Source: Gammaproteobacteria bacterium LSUCC0112
GTDB taxonomy: Bacteria > Pseudomonadota > Gammaproteobacteria > Pseudomonadales > Pseudohongiellaceae
Direction: 5' to 3'
DNA length: 36,433 nt
Assembly (NCBI GenBank): GCA_004535785.1
Contig: SPIB01000001.1
Location: 1,499,449-1,535,881, forward strand
Shown here one piece after another: positions 19,231 to 27,982 of this stretch (position 1 is its first letter; each line of letters starts with the position of its first letter). The notes under the pieces are model-generated. The model had not been told where the DNA came from. It worked only from the letters and a program-made list of their open reading frames with translations, and made no database searches. Both the position numbers and the translations under genes were made by a program.

Positions 19231-20097
19231 GTGGAAACCATTATGCAACTGACACGTGAATTGCTGCAAACGATCAACCAGATTGCTGTTGAGGCCGGTA
19301 AACGGATTATGGACGTCTATCAACGCCCCGGTCTGATTGAAGTCAGCAACAAACTTGATGAGTCCCCCTTGACTGAAGCCGATCTGCACGCGCATCGGTT
19401 GATACTTGAGGCACTGACATCACTGACGCCGGCACTGCCGGTGTTGTCAGAAGAGTCAGCGCAGGTGCCGTTTGCGACCCGGCAGCGCTGGCACACGTAC
19501 TGGCTGGTTGATCCGCTGGATGGCACCAAAGAATTTATTTCCCGCAATGGTGAATTTACCGTCAATATTGCGTTAATCAGCAACGGTGAGCCGGTAATGG
19601 GTGTTGTGCATGTGCCAGTCACTGGCGTCAGTTATCTCGGCATCTGTCAGGGCACGCCGCGGGCGTGGCGGTGCGAGCTGGACAATAATTGGACACCCAT
19701 TCGGGCAGGCACGCTTGCTGAGCCAGGACCTCAGGGTAGCGGGCATCTGCGCGTTGTGGCCAGCCGACGACATGGTGGCGAGGCGCTGGAAAAATTTCTG
19801 GCCGAACTGAATCAGTGTTATGCAGGCATGCAGATACTGAACATGGGAAGTTCAATAAAAATATGTTTGATAGCCGAAGGCAAAGCTGATGTGTATCCGC
19901 GTCTGGCCGCTACATCTGAATGGGACACTGCTGCAGCTCATGCTGTGTTGCGGGCCGCTGGCGGTGATATTCTGCAAGCCGACTTGAGTCAGTTGTTGTA
20001 TAACAGAAAGGAAAGCTTATTGAATCCGGTATTTATCGCCATAGGTAAAGCGACTCAGAAGAGTTTGAACGCGATACAACGAGCAATCGCTCCATAA
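19231..20097 (+). CDS. cysQ: 3'(2'),5'-bisphosphate nucleotidase CysQ
   Basis: Li-sensitive, Mg-dependent phosphatase that clears 3'-phosphoadenosine 5'-phosphate (pAp) formed during sulfate assimilation; it is peripheral to the cytoplasmic membrane. The inositol monophosphatase fold is shown by LSEES (metal ligand Glu), DPLDGTKEFISRNGEFTVNIAL (metal-binding Asp residues) and the C-terminal SEWDTAAAHAVLRAAGG. At 288 residues it is somewhat longer than the 246 of E. coli. The assumed start is GTG 19231 with AGGA upstream; ATG 19243 is an equally good alternative. The large GGDEF/EAL gene follows 49 bases after its stop. Confidence 0.94.
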   Translation: METIMQLTRELLQTINQIAVEAGKRIMDVYQRPGLIEVSNKLDESPLTEADLHAHRLILEALTSLTPALPVLSEESAQVPFATRQRWHTYWLVDPLDGTKEFISRNGEFTVNIALISNGEPVMGVVHVPVTGVSYLGICQGTPRAWRCELDNNWTPIRAGTLAEPGPQGSGHLRVVASRRHGGEALEKFLAELNQCYAGMQILNMGSSIKICLIAEGKADVYPRLAATSEWDTAAAHAVLRAAGGDILQADLSQLLYNRKESLLNPVFIAIGKATQKSLNAIQRAIAP

Positions 20098-20146
20098 CAA
20101 GGCATTCGATTGCTCCGTACGATGAATGCGGTCAGGGTTAAAAGTC

Positions 20147-23100
20147 ATGACAACCACAGAAACAAGAAAGCCTTTCAATGATTTCGTCGGTAAGACGCGA
20201 TGGGCTCTATTGCTTCTTGCAGGGTTGGTCGTTGTCACGCGATTGCTGCCAATGCCAGGGTTGGATGGCGTGGTGGGTTATGCCCCGCTGCATTTGTTAC
20301 TTGAGACGATGGCTATTGTCGTTGCAGCCATGGTCTTCATTCATGGTTGGAATTCCTTTCGCATCAAGCCTGACTTTCGGTTGCTCGTTTTGTCGGCCAT
20401 GTTCTGCGGTGTAGCCATACTGGACTTCATGCACATGATATCTGTGACTGGCATGCCTGCGTTTATCACACCGAGCGGCGTCGAGAAAGGCATCAATTAT
20501 TGGCTGGCCGCCCGCTTTTTTGCAGCAACTGCATTGTTTACGTTAGCTGTCTTACCCCGACGGACACCCACTACGATAGACCGTTACCTTGTGCCAGCCG
20601 CAGTGGGGTTGGTTCTGCTGCTGGTTAACCTCTGGTTTCTGTATTTACCAGACACCGTTCCAGCTACCTTTATTGAAGGTGAAGGTCTGACGCTGGCGAA
20701 GATTCTGGCCGAGTATGTTGTGGTCTCGATCTATGCACTCGCTGGCTTTTTGTTGTGGCGCCGAGCGATTCATAACCACAAACATGAGACGTTGATGTTG
20801 GCTGGCGCTGCGTTTGTGATGGCGCTCAGTGAAATATTTTTTACCTTCTATACCGTTGCGGGTGATTTCTACAATCTCATTGGCCATGTATACAAAATCA
20901 TTGCCTACTCGTATCTCTTCAGGGCTATCGTGCTATTTGGCATCAACGAACCCTTCCGGGAAGTTGAAAAGCTGAGCGGTAGAATCAGGGCGACGCTGGA
21001 CGCCTTGCCAGACATGCTGTTTGAGATGTCTGCTGACGGCACAATCCACGATTATCACTCTCACGCGGCCGCGGGCGAACTGGTTGCGCCGCCCGAATTG
21101 TTTCTCGGGCGCAACATGCGTGAGTTCTTGCCAGACTCTGCGGTTGCCGTGCTTTTAAAAGCCATGCTGCAAATTTCAACTTCAGGGCGCGCGACTGGCT
21201 TGCAATATGCGCTGATGATGCCCACCGGCGAGCACTGGTTTGAGTTATCGGGTGCTCGCCTGGTTTATCCGGGTTCCGACGAGCGTTACATCATGGTGGT
21301 ACGTGATGTCACTGAACGTCATATGGCCGAATTGCGTACCGCAAAAATGCTGTCGTTGGTCGCCGAGTCAGCAGATTTGGACGATGAGGCACTGGCGCGA
21401 AAAGCCGTTGATCTGGCAGAAACGTTGACTTACAGCAAAATCGGATTTTTGCACATGGTCAATGACGATCAGCAGACTATCGAATTGCTGGCCTGGAGCA
21501 CAGTGACCGGTGAACAATACTGCAATGCTGAATACAATAACCACTATCCGGTTGATCAAGCTGGCATCTGGGCGGATTGTATCCGGCTCAAACAGCCGGT
21601 TGTCATTAATAACTACGCAGAGGCTGACAATAAAAAGGGGTTGCCTGACGGGCACGTCAAACTCACGCGGTTCATCTCGTTACCGATAATCGAGGCAGGT
21701 CAGGCGAAACTGATTATCGGGGTTGGTAACAGTAATTTTGACTATACCGCGCAGTCCGTGAGTACTATCCAACTGATTGGTAATGAGTTGTACCAGATTA
21801 TCCAGAGACGTCGTGCCCAACGGGAGTCCGAGCGCAGTCAGCGCATTCTGAAAGCGGCGCTCGACAATCTACCCATTGGGGTGGCCATTAACTCGGTGGG
21901 AGATGATGTTCATTTTGAGTACATGAACAACAACTTTCCGCGGTTCTATCGCACCACTCGCGAAGCACTGCGTGACTCAAGTAATTTCTGGGAAATTGTG
22001 TACGAAGACGTTGAGCAGCGCAAAAAAATGCAGGCGCGTGTGATCAGCGATTTTGAAAGTGGCGATCCTGCGCGCATGACCTGGTCAAATATACCCATCC
22101 CGCGGGCTGGACAGGAGCTCAGATTTATCACCGCTCAAAACGTGGTTGTGCCGGAAGAGGGGCTGTCAGTCTCGCTGGTCTATGATGTCACTGACACGAT
22201 GCGCGCCGAATCCGAATTGCGCATTGCTGCAACCGCATTTGCTTCGCAAGAAGGCATTATGATTACTGATGCCAACCGGCATATTTTGAGAATCAATGAT
22301 TCTTTAGCCAAACAATCCGGTTTTTCGCAGGGAGAAGTTCAAGGGCAAACACCTGCGTTATTTCGATCAGGTCGTCAGAGCCAAGAGTTTTATGAAGCAA
22401 TGTGGGACAGTATCGCCAGAACTGATACCTGGAGCGGCGAGGTCTGGAATAAACGCAAAAACGGTGAGATATATCCGCAGACTTTGACCATCACCGCGGT
22501 TCGCAATGAAGCCGGTGAAATCACCAACTATGTGGGTGACTATGTCGACATTACCGACCTTAAACATGCCGAGCAGGAAATCAGCAAGCTGTCATTTTTT
22601 GACTCACTAACCGGATTGCCCAATCGGGAAAAATTCTTTTTGCAGCTCACGGAAAGTGTTCTGCTGGCGTTTGACAGCAGGCGCTTTGGCGCATTGCTGA
22701 TGATCGATCTGGATAATTTTAAAGATGTAAATGATACCTTGGGACACAACACCGGGGACGAACTGTTGATCAGGGTCGCCGAGCGTTTGCAACGTTTGCT
22801 GCGACCGGAAGATGTTGCCGCACGCTACGGTGGCGACGAATTTGTCATCATTCTCAATGTGCTCGATGGTGATGCTGGCCGGGCTGCCAACCTTGTACAA
22901 AGGATTTCGCAGACTATTCTCGCAACGCTGGATGGTACTTATAACTTTGCCGCGGGCGACTGTTTTGTCACCTGCTCCATCGGAGCCACATTGTTTGGTT
23001 CTGAGGGCGCATCCTCGGAAGAATTGCTCAAACAAGCTGATATTGCTTTGTTTAAAGCCAAGGCAGGGGGGAGAGACAGAGTAGAGTTCTTCGATCCGGC

Positions 23101-23932
23101 ATGGTTGGCCGCCATCAGTGAGCGGGCGAAATGGCTGACCGATCTGCGTCTTGGCATCAACGAACATCAGTTTGAGCTTTACTTGCAGGCGCAGCAGGAT
23201 GCACATGGGCAGGTATTTGGTGCAGAGGCATTGGTCCGCTGGAATCACCCGACACGCGGCCTGGTTTCACCTCCAGAATTCATCCCGCTGGCTGAAGAGA
23301 CCGGGTTGATCTTGCCATTGGGCAAGGAAATCATGCGCATGGCACTTGAGGTGCTCAGGCGTTGGTATGCGATGCCCGACTTTCGTTTACTAAAGCTGAG
23401 TATTAACGTCTCTCCACAACAGTTTTACGAGCACCGCTTTGCAGAAACGCTGGCTGGCCAGATTGCAGAACTGGGTCTGGACGCTCGCCAGGTCATGCTG
23501 GAGTTCACCGAATCAACGCTGATTGATAATGTAGGACAGGCGCAACAAATTATGGCGTTGTTAAGTAATCTGGGTGTCAAATTTGCAATCGATGACTTCG
23601 GTACTGGCTACTCGTCGCTAGCGTACCTGAGCGAATTGCCTTTGCACCAACTGAAAATCGACCAGTCGTTTGTCCGAAATATGGGGGAACGTCAGAAGGA
23701 CAGGACAATTGTGCGCACAATTATCGACATGGCACATACAATGGACATGCAAGTGTTGGCAGAAGGCGTCGAAACTCAAACCCAGCAAGAAACTTTGTTG
23801 TCTCAGGGATGTTCACTGTTTCAGGGATATCTGATCAGCAGACCATTACCGCTGGTCGCGTTTGAAGGCCTGGTCACCGAGCGCAATGGTCGGGCCGCTG
23901 ATGCACAGCCCGATCCGGATATCGCGACGTAA
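20147..23932 (+). CDS. MASE3-PAS-GAF-PAS-PAS-GGDEF-EAL cyclic-di-GMP protein
   Basis: A 1261-residue inner-membrane sensor predicted to make and/or degrade cyclic di-GMP. Order: a MASE3-type bundle of about seven helices (residues 15-270), PAS (about 280-395), GAF (about 400-560), PAS (about 568-690), PAS (about 692-810), GGDEF (about 813-975), EAL (about 990-1240). The cyclase motif GGDEF (895-899) is intact, with the inhibitory RPED exactly five residues before it. The phosphodiesterase motifs EALVRW (1027), TEST, DDFGTGYSSL (from 1149) and EGVET (1206) are also intact, so both activities are possible. I chose ATG 20147 because AGGG is 9 bases upstream; the ATG at 20126 has no such site. 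It is codirectional with cysQ. Confidence 0.95.
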   Translation: MTTTETRKPFNDFVGKTRWALLLLAGLVVVTRLLPMPGLDGVVGYAPLHLLLETMAIVVAAMVFIHGWNSFRIKPDFRLLVLSAMFCGVAILDFMHMISVTGMPAFITPSGVEKGINYWLAARFFAATALFTLAVLPRRTPTTIDRYLVPAAVGLVLLLVNLWFLYLPDTVPATFIEGEGLTLAKILAEYVVVSIYALAGFLLWRRAIHNHKHETLMLAGAAFVMALSEIFFTFYTVAGDFYNLIGHVYKIIAYSYLFRAIVLFGINEPFREVEKLSGRIRATLDALPDMLFEMSADGTIHDYHSHAAAGELVAPPELFLGRNMREFLPDSAVAVLLKAMLQISTSGRATGLQYALMMPTGEHWFELSGARLVYPGSDERYIMVVRDVTERHMAELRTAKMLSLVAESADLDDEALARKAVDLAETLTYSKIGFLHMVNDDQQTIELLAWSTVTGEQYCNAEYNNHYPVDQAGIWADCIRLKQPVVINNYAEADNKKGLPDGHVKLTRFISLPIIEAGQAKLIIGVGNSNFDYTAQSVSTIQLIGNELYQIIQRRRAQRESERSQRILKAALDNLPIGVAINSVGDDVHFEYMNNNFPRFYRTTREALRDSSNFWEIVYEDVEQRKKMQARVISDFESGDPARMTWSNIPIPRAGQELRFITAQNVVVPEEGLSVSLVYDVTDTMRAESELRIAATAFASQEGIMITDANRHILRINDSLAKQSGFSQGEVQGQTPALFRSGRQSQEFYEAMWDSIARTDTWSGEVWNKRKNGEIYPQTLTITAVRNEAGEITNYVGDYVDITDLKHAEQEISKLSFFDSLTGLPNREKFFLQLTESVLLAFDSRRFGALLMIDLDNFKDVNDTLGHNTGDELLIRVAERLQRLLRPEDVAARYGGDEFVIILNVLDGDAGRAANLVQRISQTILATLDGTYNFAAGDCFVTCSIGATLFGSEGASSEELLKQADIALFKAKAGGRDRVEFFDPAWLAAISERAKWLTDLRLGINEHQFELYLQAQQDAHGQVFGAEALVRWNHPTRGLVSPPEFIPLAEETGLILPLGKEIMRMALEVLRRWYAMPDFRLLKLSINVSPQQFYEHRFAETLAGQIAELGLDARQVMLEFTESTLIDNVGQAQQIMALLSNLGVKFAIDDFGTGYSSLAYLSELPLHQLKIDQSFVRNMGERQKDRTIVRTIIDMAHTMDMQVLAEGVETQTQQETLLSQGCSLFQGYLISRPLPLVAFEGLVTERNGRAADAQPDPDIAT

Positions 23933-23938
23933 AGTGGG

Positions 23939-24361
23939 TTATCTGACGGTAATCGTAATCTTTTCAGACATCACTGGCGGGTTGTGCGGCACATGCATAT
24001 GGTCGCCAAGCACCAGCTGCAAGGTATGCGTGCCGGGTTGCAGGGTGACGGTCGCTTCTGTCTGACCCAGTCCGAAGTGCATCACATCTGCACCCAGTGC
24101 CTGTGACAGGTCAGGCAGCGGGTCTTTGTTGATCAACAGATGGTGGTGGCCGGTATTGGGCATCGGAACGCCTGCCGGTGCCACGCCCATGCCGCTTAAC
24201 CCAAACACAATTTTGAAGGTCTGGCTGACAGTTTCACCGTTGGTTGGGGAAACAATATAAACCTGAGCACCTTCTGGCGCAGCAGATTGTTGCGCGATCA
24301 GCGCTGCGGACAGCCCCATGGCGGCGATAAATCCAGTAAATACGGCTAACTTGGTTTTCAT
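23939..24361 (-). CDS. DUF4399 periplasmic protein
   Basis: A 140-residue exported protein of unknown function. A signal peptide (about residues 1-23, FTGFIAAMGLSAALIAQQ) precedes one beta-rich domain. The DUF4399 features are VSPTNGETVSQTFKIVFGLSGMGV, the histidine-rich GHHHLLIN, and the closing HTLQLVLGDHMHVPHNPP. The several His residues could bind metal, but I cannot show that. ATG 24361 is preceded by AGGAG. It converges on the GGDEF/EAL gene with six bases between stops and is divergent from the TonB-dependent receptor. Confidence 0.88.
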   Translation of the reverse strand: MKTKLAVFTGFIAAMGLSAALIAQQSAAPEGAQVYIVSPTNGETVSQTFKIVFGLSGMGVAPAGVPMPNTGHHHLLINKDPLPDLSQALGADVMHFGLGQTEATVTLQPGTHTLQLVLGDHMHVPHNPPVMSEKITITVR

Positions 24362-24771
24362 GTTGCTACTCCTGATATGGCGTTGTTGATCTGCCCGGGT
24401 TTCTGGAAACGCTATTTAACGCTATCCGGAAAAATGGTGCAAGTCGTTGAAACCTTATAAAAAACTCCGGCAGATAGGGTCGGTTGCAGCCACGTCTATA
24501 CGAGACCCGGGAAACGTGCAATTCATTGCTTTTGATATATTGGAATGTGTTGCTGACTAATATCCGCTGATAAAAGAATTGTAACGTCTGGTTTATGCAA
24601 TTAGACTCGGTCTCAGGTTTGACAATGAGGAGGTTGATACCGAATCCACTTAGTCGTTGTAGCAGTGGTGTTTTTCGGGCCTTAAGCAGCAGTTTTTGAT
24701 GTTCTGTTGCTTGGGAAGCAAAACAAGATTGCCGTAAAAAATAACAACAAAAGACTATAGGAGAGTTAACC
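24362..24771. other. Long divergent regulatory region, no gene seen
   Basis: A 410-base gap between the DUF4399 gene and the TonB receptor. No credible gene lies in it; a minus-strand reading frame of 135 codons has no recognisable protein features. It contains an 8-base direct repeat AACGCTAT (24408-24415 and 24418-24425, exactly one helical turn apart). In the receptor leader it has a perfect small hairpin, TTGCTT-GGG-AAGCAA (24707-24721). I found no Fur-type palindrome and no promoter I would defend. A TTGACA near 24620 lacks a matching -10. Confidence 0.5.
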
Positions 24772-27700
24772 ATGCTTGCGACCTATTCAGGTAGACGCAA
24801 AGCTCTGGTGGTTGCCATTGTGCTCACCGGAGTTTCATTCCCCGCCCTTGCCCAACAACAGCAGCCTGAGATTGAAGAAGTGGTTGTCACAGGTTCCTTG
24901 ATTCGTGGCACCCCGGTTGATGCCGCACTGCCAGTTGAAGTATTCACCGCCGCTGACTTTCAGGAAACCGGCAATCCTACCGCGCTGGAGTTTGTCAAAA
25001 CCCTGACCTCAGGTGGACCCACCACCGGCGAAGCCTATTATTTTGGTGGTTCAGGCAATACAGGCAACGTTGGATTCAACTTAAGGGGTATAGGATCCGA
25101 CAAAACGCTGACTTTGTTTAATGGTCGGCGCTCACCACAAAACGCTTCTATCTTTCCGTCATCCGTCACTGCGCGTGTAGAGATACTGAAAGATGGTGCC
25201 GCAGTCACCTACGGTGCGGATGCTACGGGTGGTGTCGTAAATTTTATCACTGAAAATAGTTTTACCGGGTTAGAGTTGGGTTCGTCCTATAAAGGTGGAT
25301 TCGACTCCGATGGTGATTGGAATGTCACTGCCAAGTGGGGCGCCGATGTCGGCGATAGCAATATTCTAGTCGCCGCAGAGTGGGATCACCGCTCACGATT
25401 ACAAGCAAAAGAGCGTAGTTTTTCAAGCCTTCCTTATGGGGTTAACCCGGCACCTTGGTCTGGATTAACAACCTTGGCAGGCTGGATTCCGCGCGGTGCT
25501 TTGCCTGCTAACCCGGGCTTCACACCTAACTCAGAGTTTGGTAGTCCGGTAGGGGGGGTGCAGTCCGACTTTACACAGAGTTCGTGCGAAGCCGTTGGTG
25601 GCGTTTATGTGAACACTTTCACGTGTAACTATGGCTATATTCCCTACTACAACCTCGTTGAAGAAAACAACATTTATCGACTGTTTGGGCAAGTCACCAC
25701 CCAAATGTCCGATCGCCTGGATTTTTATGCGCGTGCTGCCTACAGTCGCGTACATACGCCGGAGGCCTATGGTTCTCCATCGCAGCCAGTGGTACGCGGG
25801 CCTGCGCAAACGTCAGGCTTGACCTACCAACTTTATGTGCCCGCAACAAACCCATTTGTTCAAGACTTTGCAACTCGCTCAGGTTGGGCAAACAGTGCAT
25901 TGTTTGGTGCCACGCAAGGCTATACGCCTATTACATACCGGGCGTTCTCTCACGGTGGTAATGATACTTTTGCTGGTTCTGGTTTACATAGTACCCCCAA
26001 CGAAAATGAAACTCGCTACATGCACATAGCAACAGGTTTTACAGGCGAGTTTGAAAACGACATTTCATTCGATTTTGGTATTACCTTAAATCAATCGGAT
26101 AACAGATCATCTGCACCCGATATTATGGGCGGGCGATTGCAAAACGCACTCAGTGGTTTTGGCGGGCCAAATTGTATGGCGCAGGATCTTGATCCTGTGC
26201 GCCTTGGTATACAGAATCCTGGCGCCGCAGGCCAAAATGGTTGTATGTGGTGGAACCCCTTCGCCAGCAATTTTGCCAGTCAGCCTGAACTGGGGCTCGC
26301 CAATCCGGTATATAACCCGGCACTGGCAAATCCCCAGGAACTCAGGGAATGGGTGTTTAATGATCGCTATGGTGAAAACACCGCCTGGAATGCCACCGTC
26401 GATCTGGTGTTCAGTGGCATGTCCGGCATAGAACTGCCTGGTGGTGAAATTGCTTGGGGTGCCGGTGTGCAGTATCGTGATTCCCGTTCACGTCAGACTG
26501 TACCGGATCCCATCTACAACGGCGCTATGCCGTGTTTCTGGGATGAACAGCGGCCTCTGGCACCAACGCATCCTGAGTACAATGGTTGTACACCGGATGG
26601 CCCCGGACCGTTTTTCTTTTTTGGCATCAACCCTCCAGATTCAACCAAACAAGACCAGCGCTCAGCGTTTGGTGAGTTAACGTTGCCATTACTTGATGAT
26701 CTTTATCTGACGGCAGCGGTGCGTCATGAGGCATTTAGCGGTGATCTCAGTGCAACGGTGTACAAAGTGTCCGGCAAATATGACATGACGGATAATCTGT
26801 CTTTCCGAGGCTCGTATGGCACTAACTATCAAGCGCCAGGCGCCGGTTTAAACCCGGGTGAAGTGAGTAATGGCGTCAACAGCTACACCATTGCTGGCGG
26901 CGATTGGCGTGGTGCAACAACAATTACTGCCACAGGTATCGAGCCTGAAACCGCAGTAGTGTGGAGTTCGGGTGCTATCTGGCGTTCTCAGGGCTTTTCA
27001 GATGCGCATGATTTTCAGCTCATCGTTGACTATTTCGACATTGAAACTGAGGATGAGTTAGGACTGTTGGCGTCTGCCAATACCATTGCCAGTTCTGTGT
27101 TCAGTATTTCGCCGACCGGTTCCGGCGGTGTGCCGACCAACCGCACCGCACTAGCCAATTGTGCACACCCGCTGGTTGGGCGCGTGCAATTTAATGGTGG
27201 TACCTGTACACAAGGGGTCACTACTGCGAATGATTTTGCCAACATCACCACTGAGTTCGGAAATGGGCCGGGTCAGACCACCGCAGGATTTGATGTTCAG
27301 GCCAGCTACAGCTTTCCTGCATTTGCAGGAGATCTGAGGTTGGGACTGACAATGACCAAGGTGCAGAAATTTGAGTTTGGCCAGACAGTGTTGGATGGCT
27401 ACCTGCTTGATCCGGGCGACGACCGCTTGGGTACCTTAAACTTTGCGACCATTGCACAAGCCTCGCCAGAGTGGCGTGCCAACCTGAATGTCAATTACAG
27501 TCAGGGTGATCATAACTTCCGTGTGGTGTTGGGATACATCGATGGGGTGAAAGACGAGCGCTACTATAACGCCGATGGCAGCATCAATGAGGCTGCGTTG
27601 ATCCCGACCGGTCGGCAGATTGGTTCTACGTCAGCCTATGGACCCTCCTATTTTGGTGTGAACCCGGGTGGCTGGATGTCAGCGGATTTCCACTATGTGT

Positions 27701-27849
27701 GGGATTGGGAGTGGGCCACACTGAATGCGTCGATCGTTAACATCTCTGATGAAGATCCCCCCGCTTCTCGTCAAGAGTTTGGTTACGATCCTCGGATAGG
27801 AAACCCGCTGGGTCGCACCTTTGAGATAGGTATACGCAAGACCTTTTGA
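24772..27849 (+). CDS. TonB-dependent outer-membrane receptor
   Basis: A 1025-residue outer-membrane transporter that takes up a substrate using TonB/ExbBD energy. A signal peptide ends near ALA-QQ (residue about 27). It is followed by a TonB-box-like segment (EEVVVTGSLI), the plug domain (GFNLRGIGSDKTLTLFNGRR, RVEILKDGAAVTYGADATGGVVNF) and a long beta barrel. The last residues, GRTFEIGIRKTF, end in Phe as barrel proteins do. It has no N-terminal signalling extension. Extracellular regions hold several spaced Cys residues (for example SSCEAVGG, FTCNYGY, PNCMAQ, NGCMWW), probably disulfide-bonded. The substrate is unknown; an exported M20 peptidase downstream hints at peptides. AGGAG lies 8 bases before the ATG, and a strong terminator follows. 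Confidence 0.95.
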   Translation: MLATYSGRRKALVVAIVLTGVSFPALAQQQQPEIEEVVVTGSLIRGTPVDAALPVEVFTAADFQETGNPTALEFVKTLTSGGPTTGEAYYFGGSGNTGNVGFNLRGIGSDKTLTLFNGRRSPQNASIFPSSVTARVEILKDGAAVTYGADATGGVVNFITENSFTGLELGSSYKGGFDSDGDWNVTAKWGADVGDSNILVAAEWDHRSRLQAKERSFSSLPYGVNPAPWSGLTTLAGWIPRGALPANPGFTPNSEFGSPVGGVQSDFTQSSCEAVGGVYVNTFTCNYGYIPYYNLVEENNIYRLFGQVTTQMSDRLDFYARAAYSRVHTPEAYGSPSQPVVRGPAQTSGLTYQLYVPATNPFVQDFATRSGWANSALFGATQGYTPITYRAFSHGGNDTFAGSGLHSTPNENETRYMHIATGFTGEFENDISFDFGITLNQSDNRSSAPDIMGGRLQNALSGFGGPNCMAQDLDPVRLGIQNPGAAGQNGCMWWNPFASNFASQPELGLANPVYNPALANPQELREWVFNDRYGENTAWNATVDLVFSGMSGIELPGGEIAWGAGVQYRDSRSRQTVPDPIYNGAMPCFWDEQRPLAPTHPEYNGCTPDGPGPFFFFGINPPDSTKQDQRSAFGELTLPLLDDLYLTAAVRHEAFSGDLSATVYKVSGKYDMTDNLSFRGSYGTNYQAPGAGLNPGEVSNGVNSYTIAGGDWRGATTITATGIEPETAVVWSSGAIWRSQGFSDAHDFQLIVDYFDIETEDELGLLASANTIASSVFSISPTGSGGVPTNRTALANCAHPLVGRVQFNGGTCTQGVTTANDFANITTEFGNGPGQTTAGFDVQASYSFPAFAGDLRLGLTMTKVQKFEFGQTVLDGYLLDPGDDRLGTLNFATIAQASPEWRANLNVNYSQGDHNFRVVLGYIDGVKDERYYNADGSINEAALIPTGRQIGSTSAYGPSYFGVNPGGWMSADFHYVWDWEWATLNASIVNISDEDPPASRQEFGYDPRIGNPLGRTFEIGIRKTF

Positions 27850-27875
27850 TCAGCGCTTGGTATTAGGTTAAACGA

Positions 27876-27909
27876 GGCTCGGCAGTCGGAAGATTGCCGG
27901 GCCTTTTTT
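27876..27909 (+). terminator. Intrinsic terminator of the TonB receptor gene
   Basis: GGCTCGGCA (27876-27884) pairs with TGCCGGGCC (27895-27903), with one T-G wobble and a 10-base loop, directly followed by six T (27904-27909). It lies 27 bases after the receptor stop and should separate it from the downstream peptidase. Confidence 0.88.
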
Positions 27910-27982
27910 GCAATGAAATTCGATGAAAAATCCGTTACTCTTGCGCTGAAAATAGTGATGTTAAGCCCTCGGAGCCTGCCCC

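Noticed and set aside
24366-24773. Minus-strand reading frame of 135 codons upstream of the TonB receptor
   Set aside because: It fills the regulatory gap and overlaps the receptor start, but the translation has no domain, signal or compositional pattern of a real protein and no good ribosome binding site.
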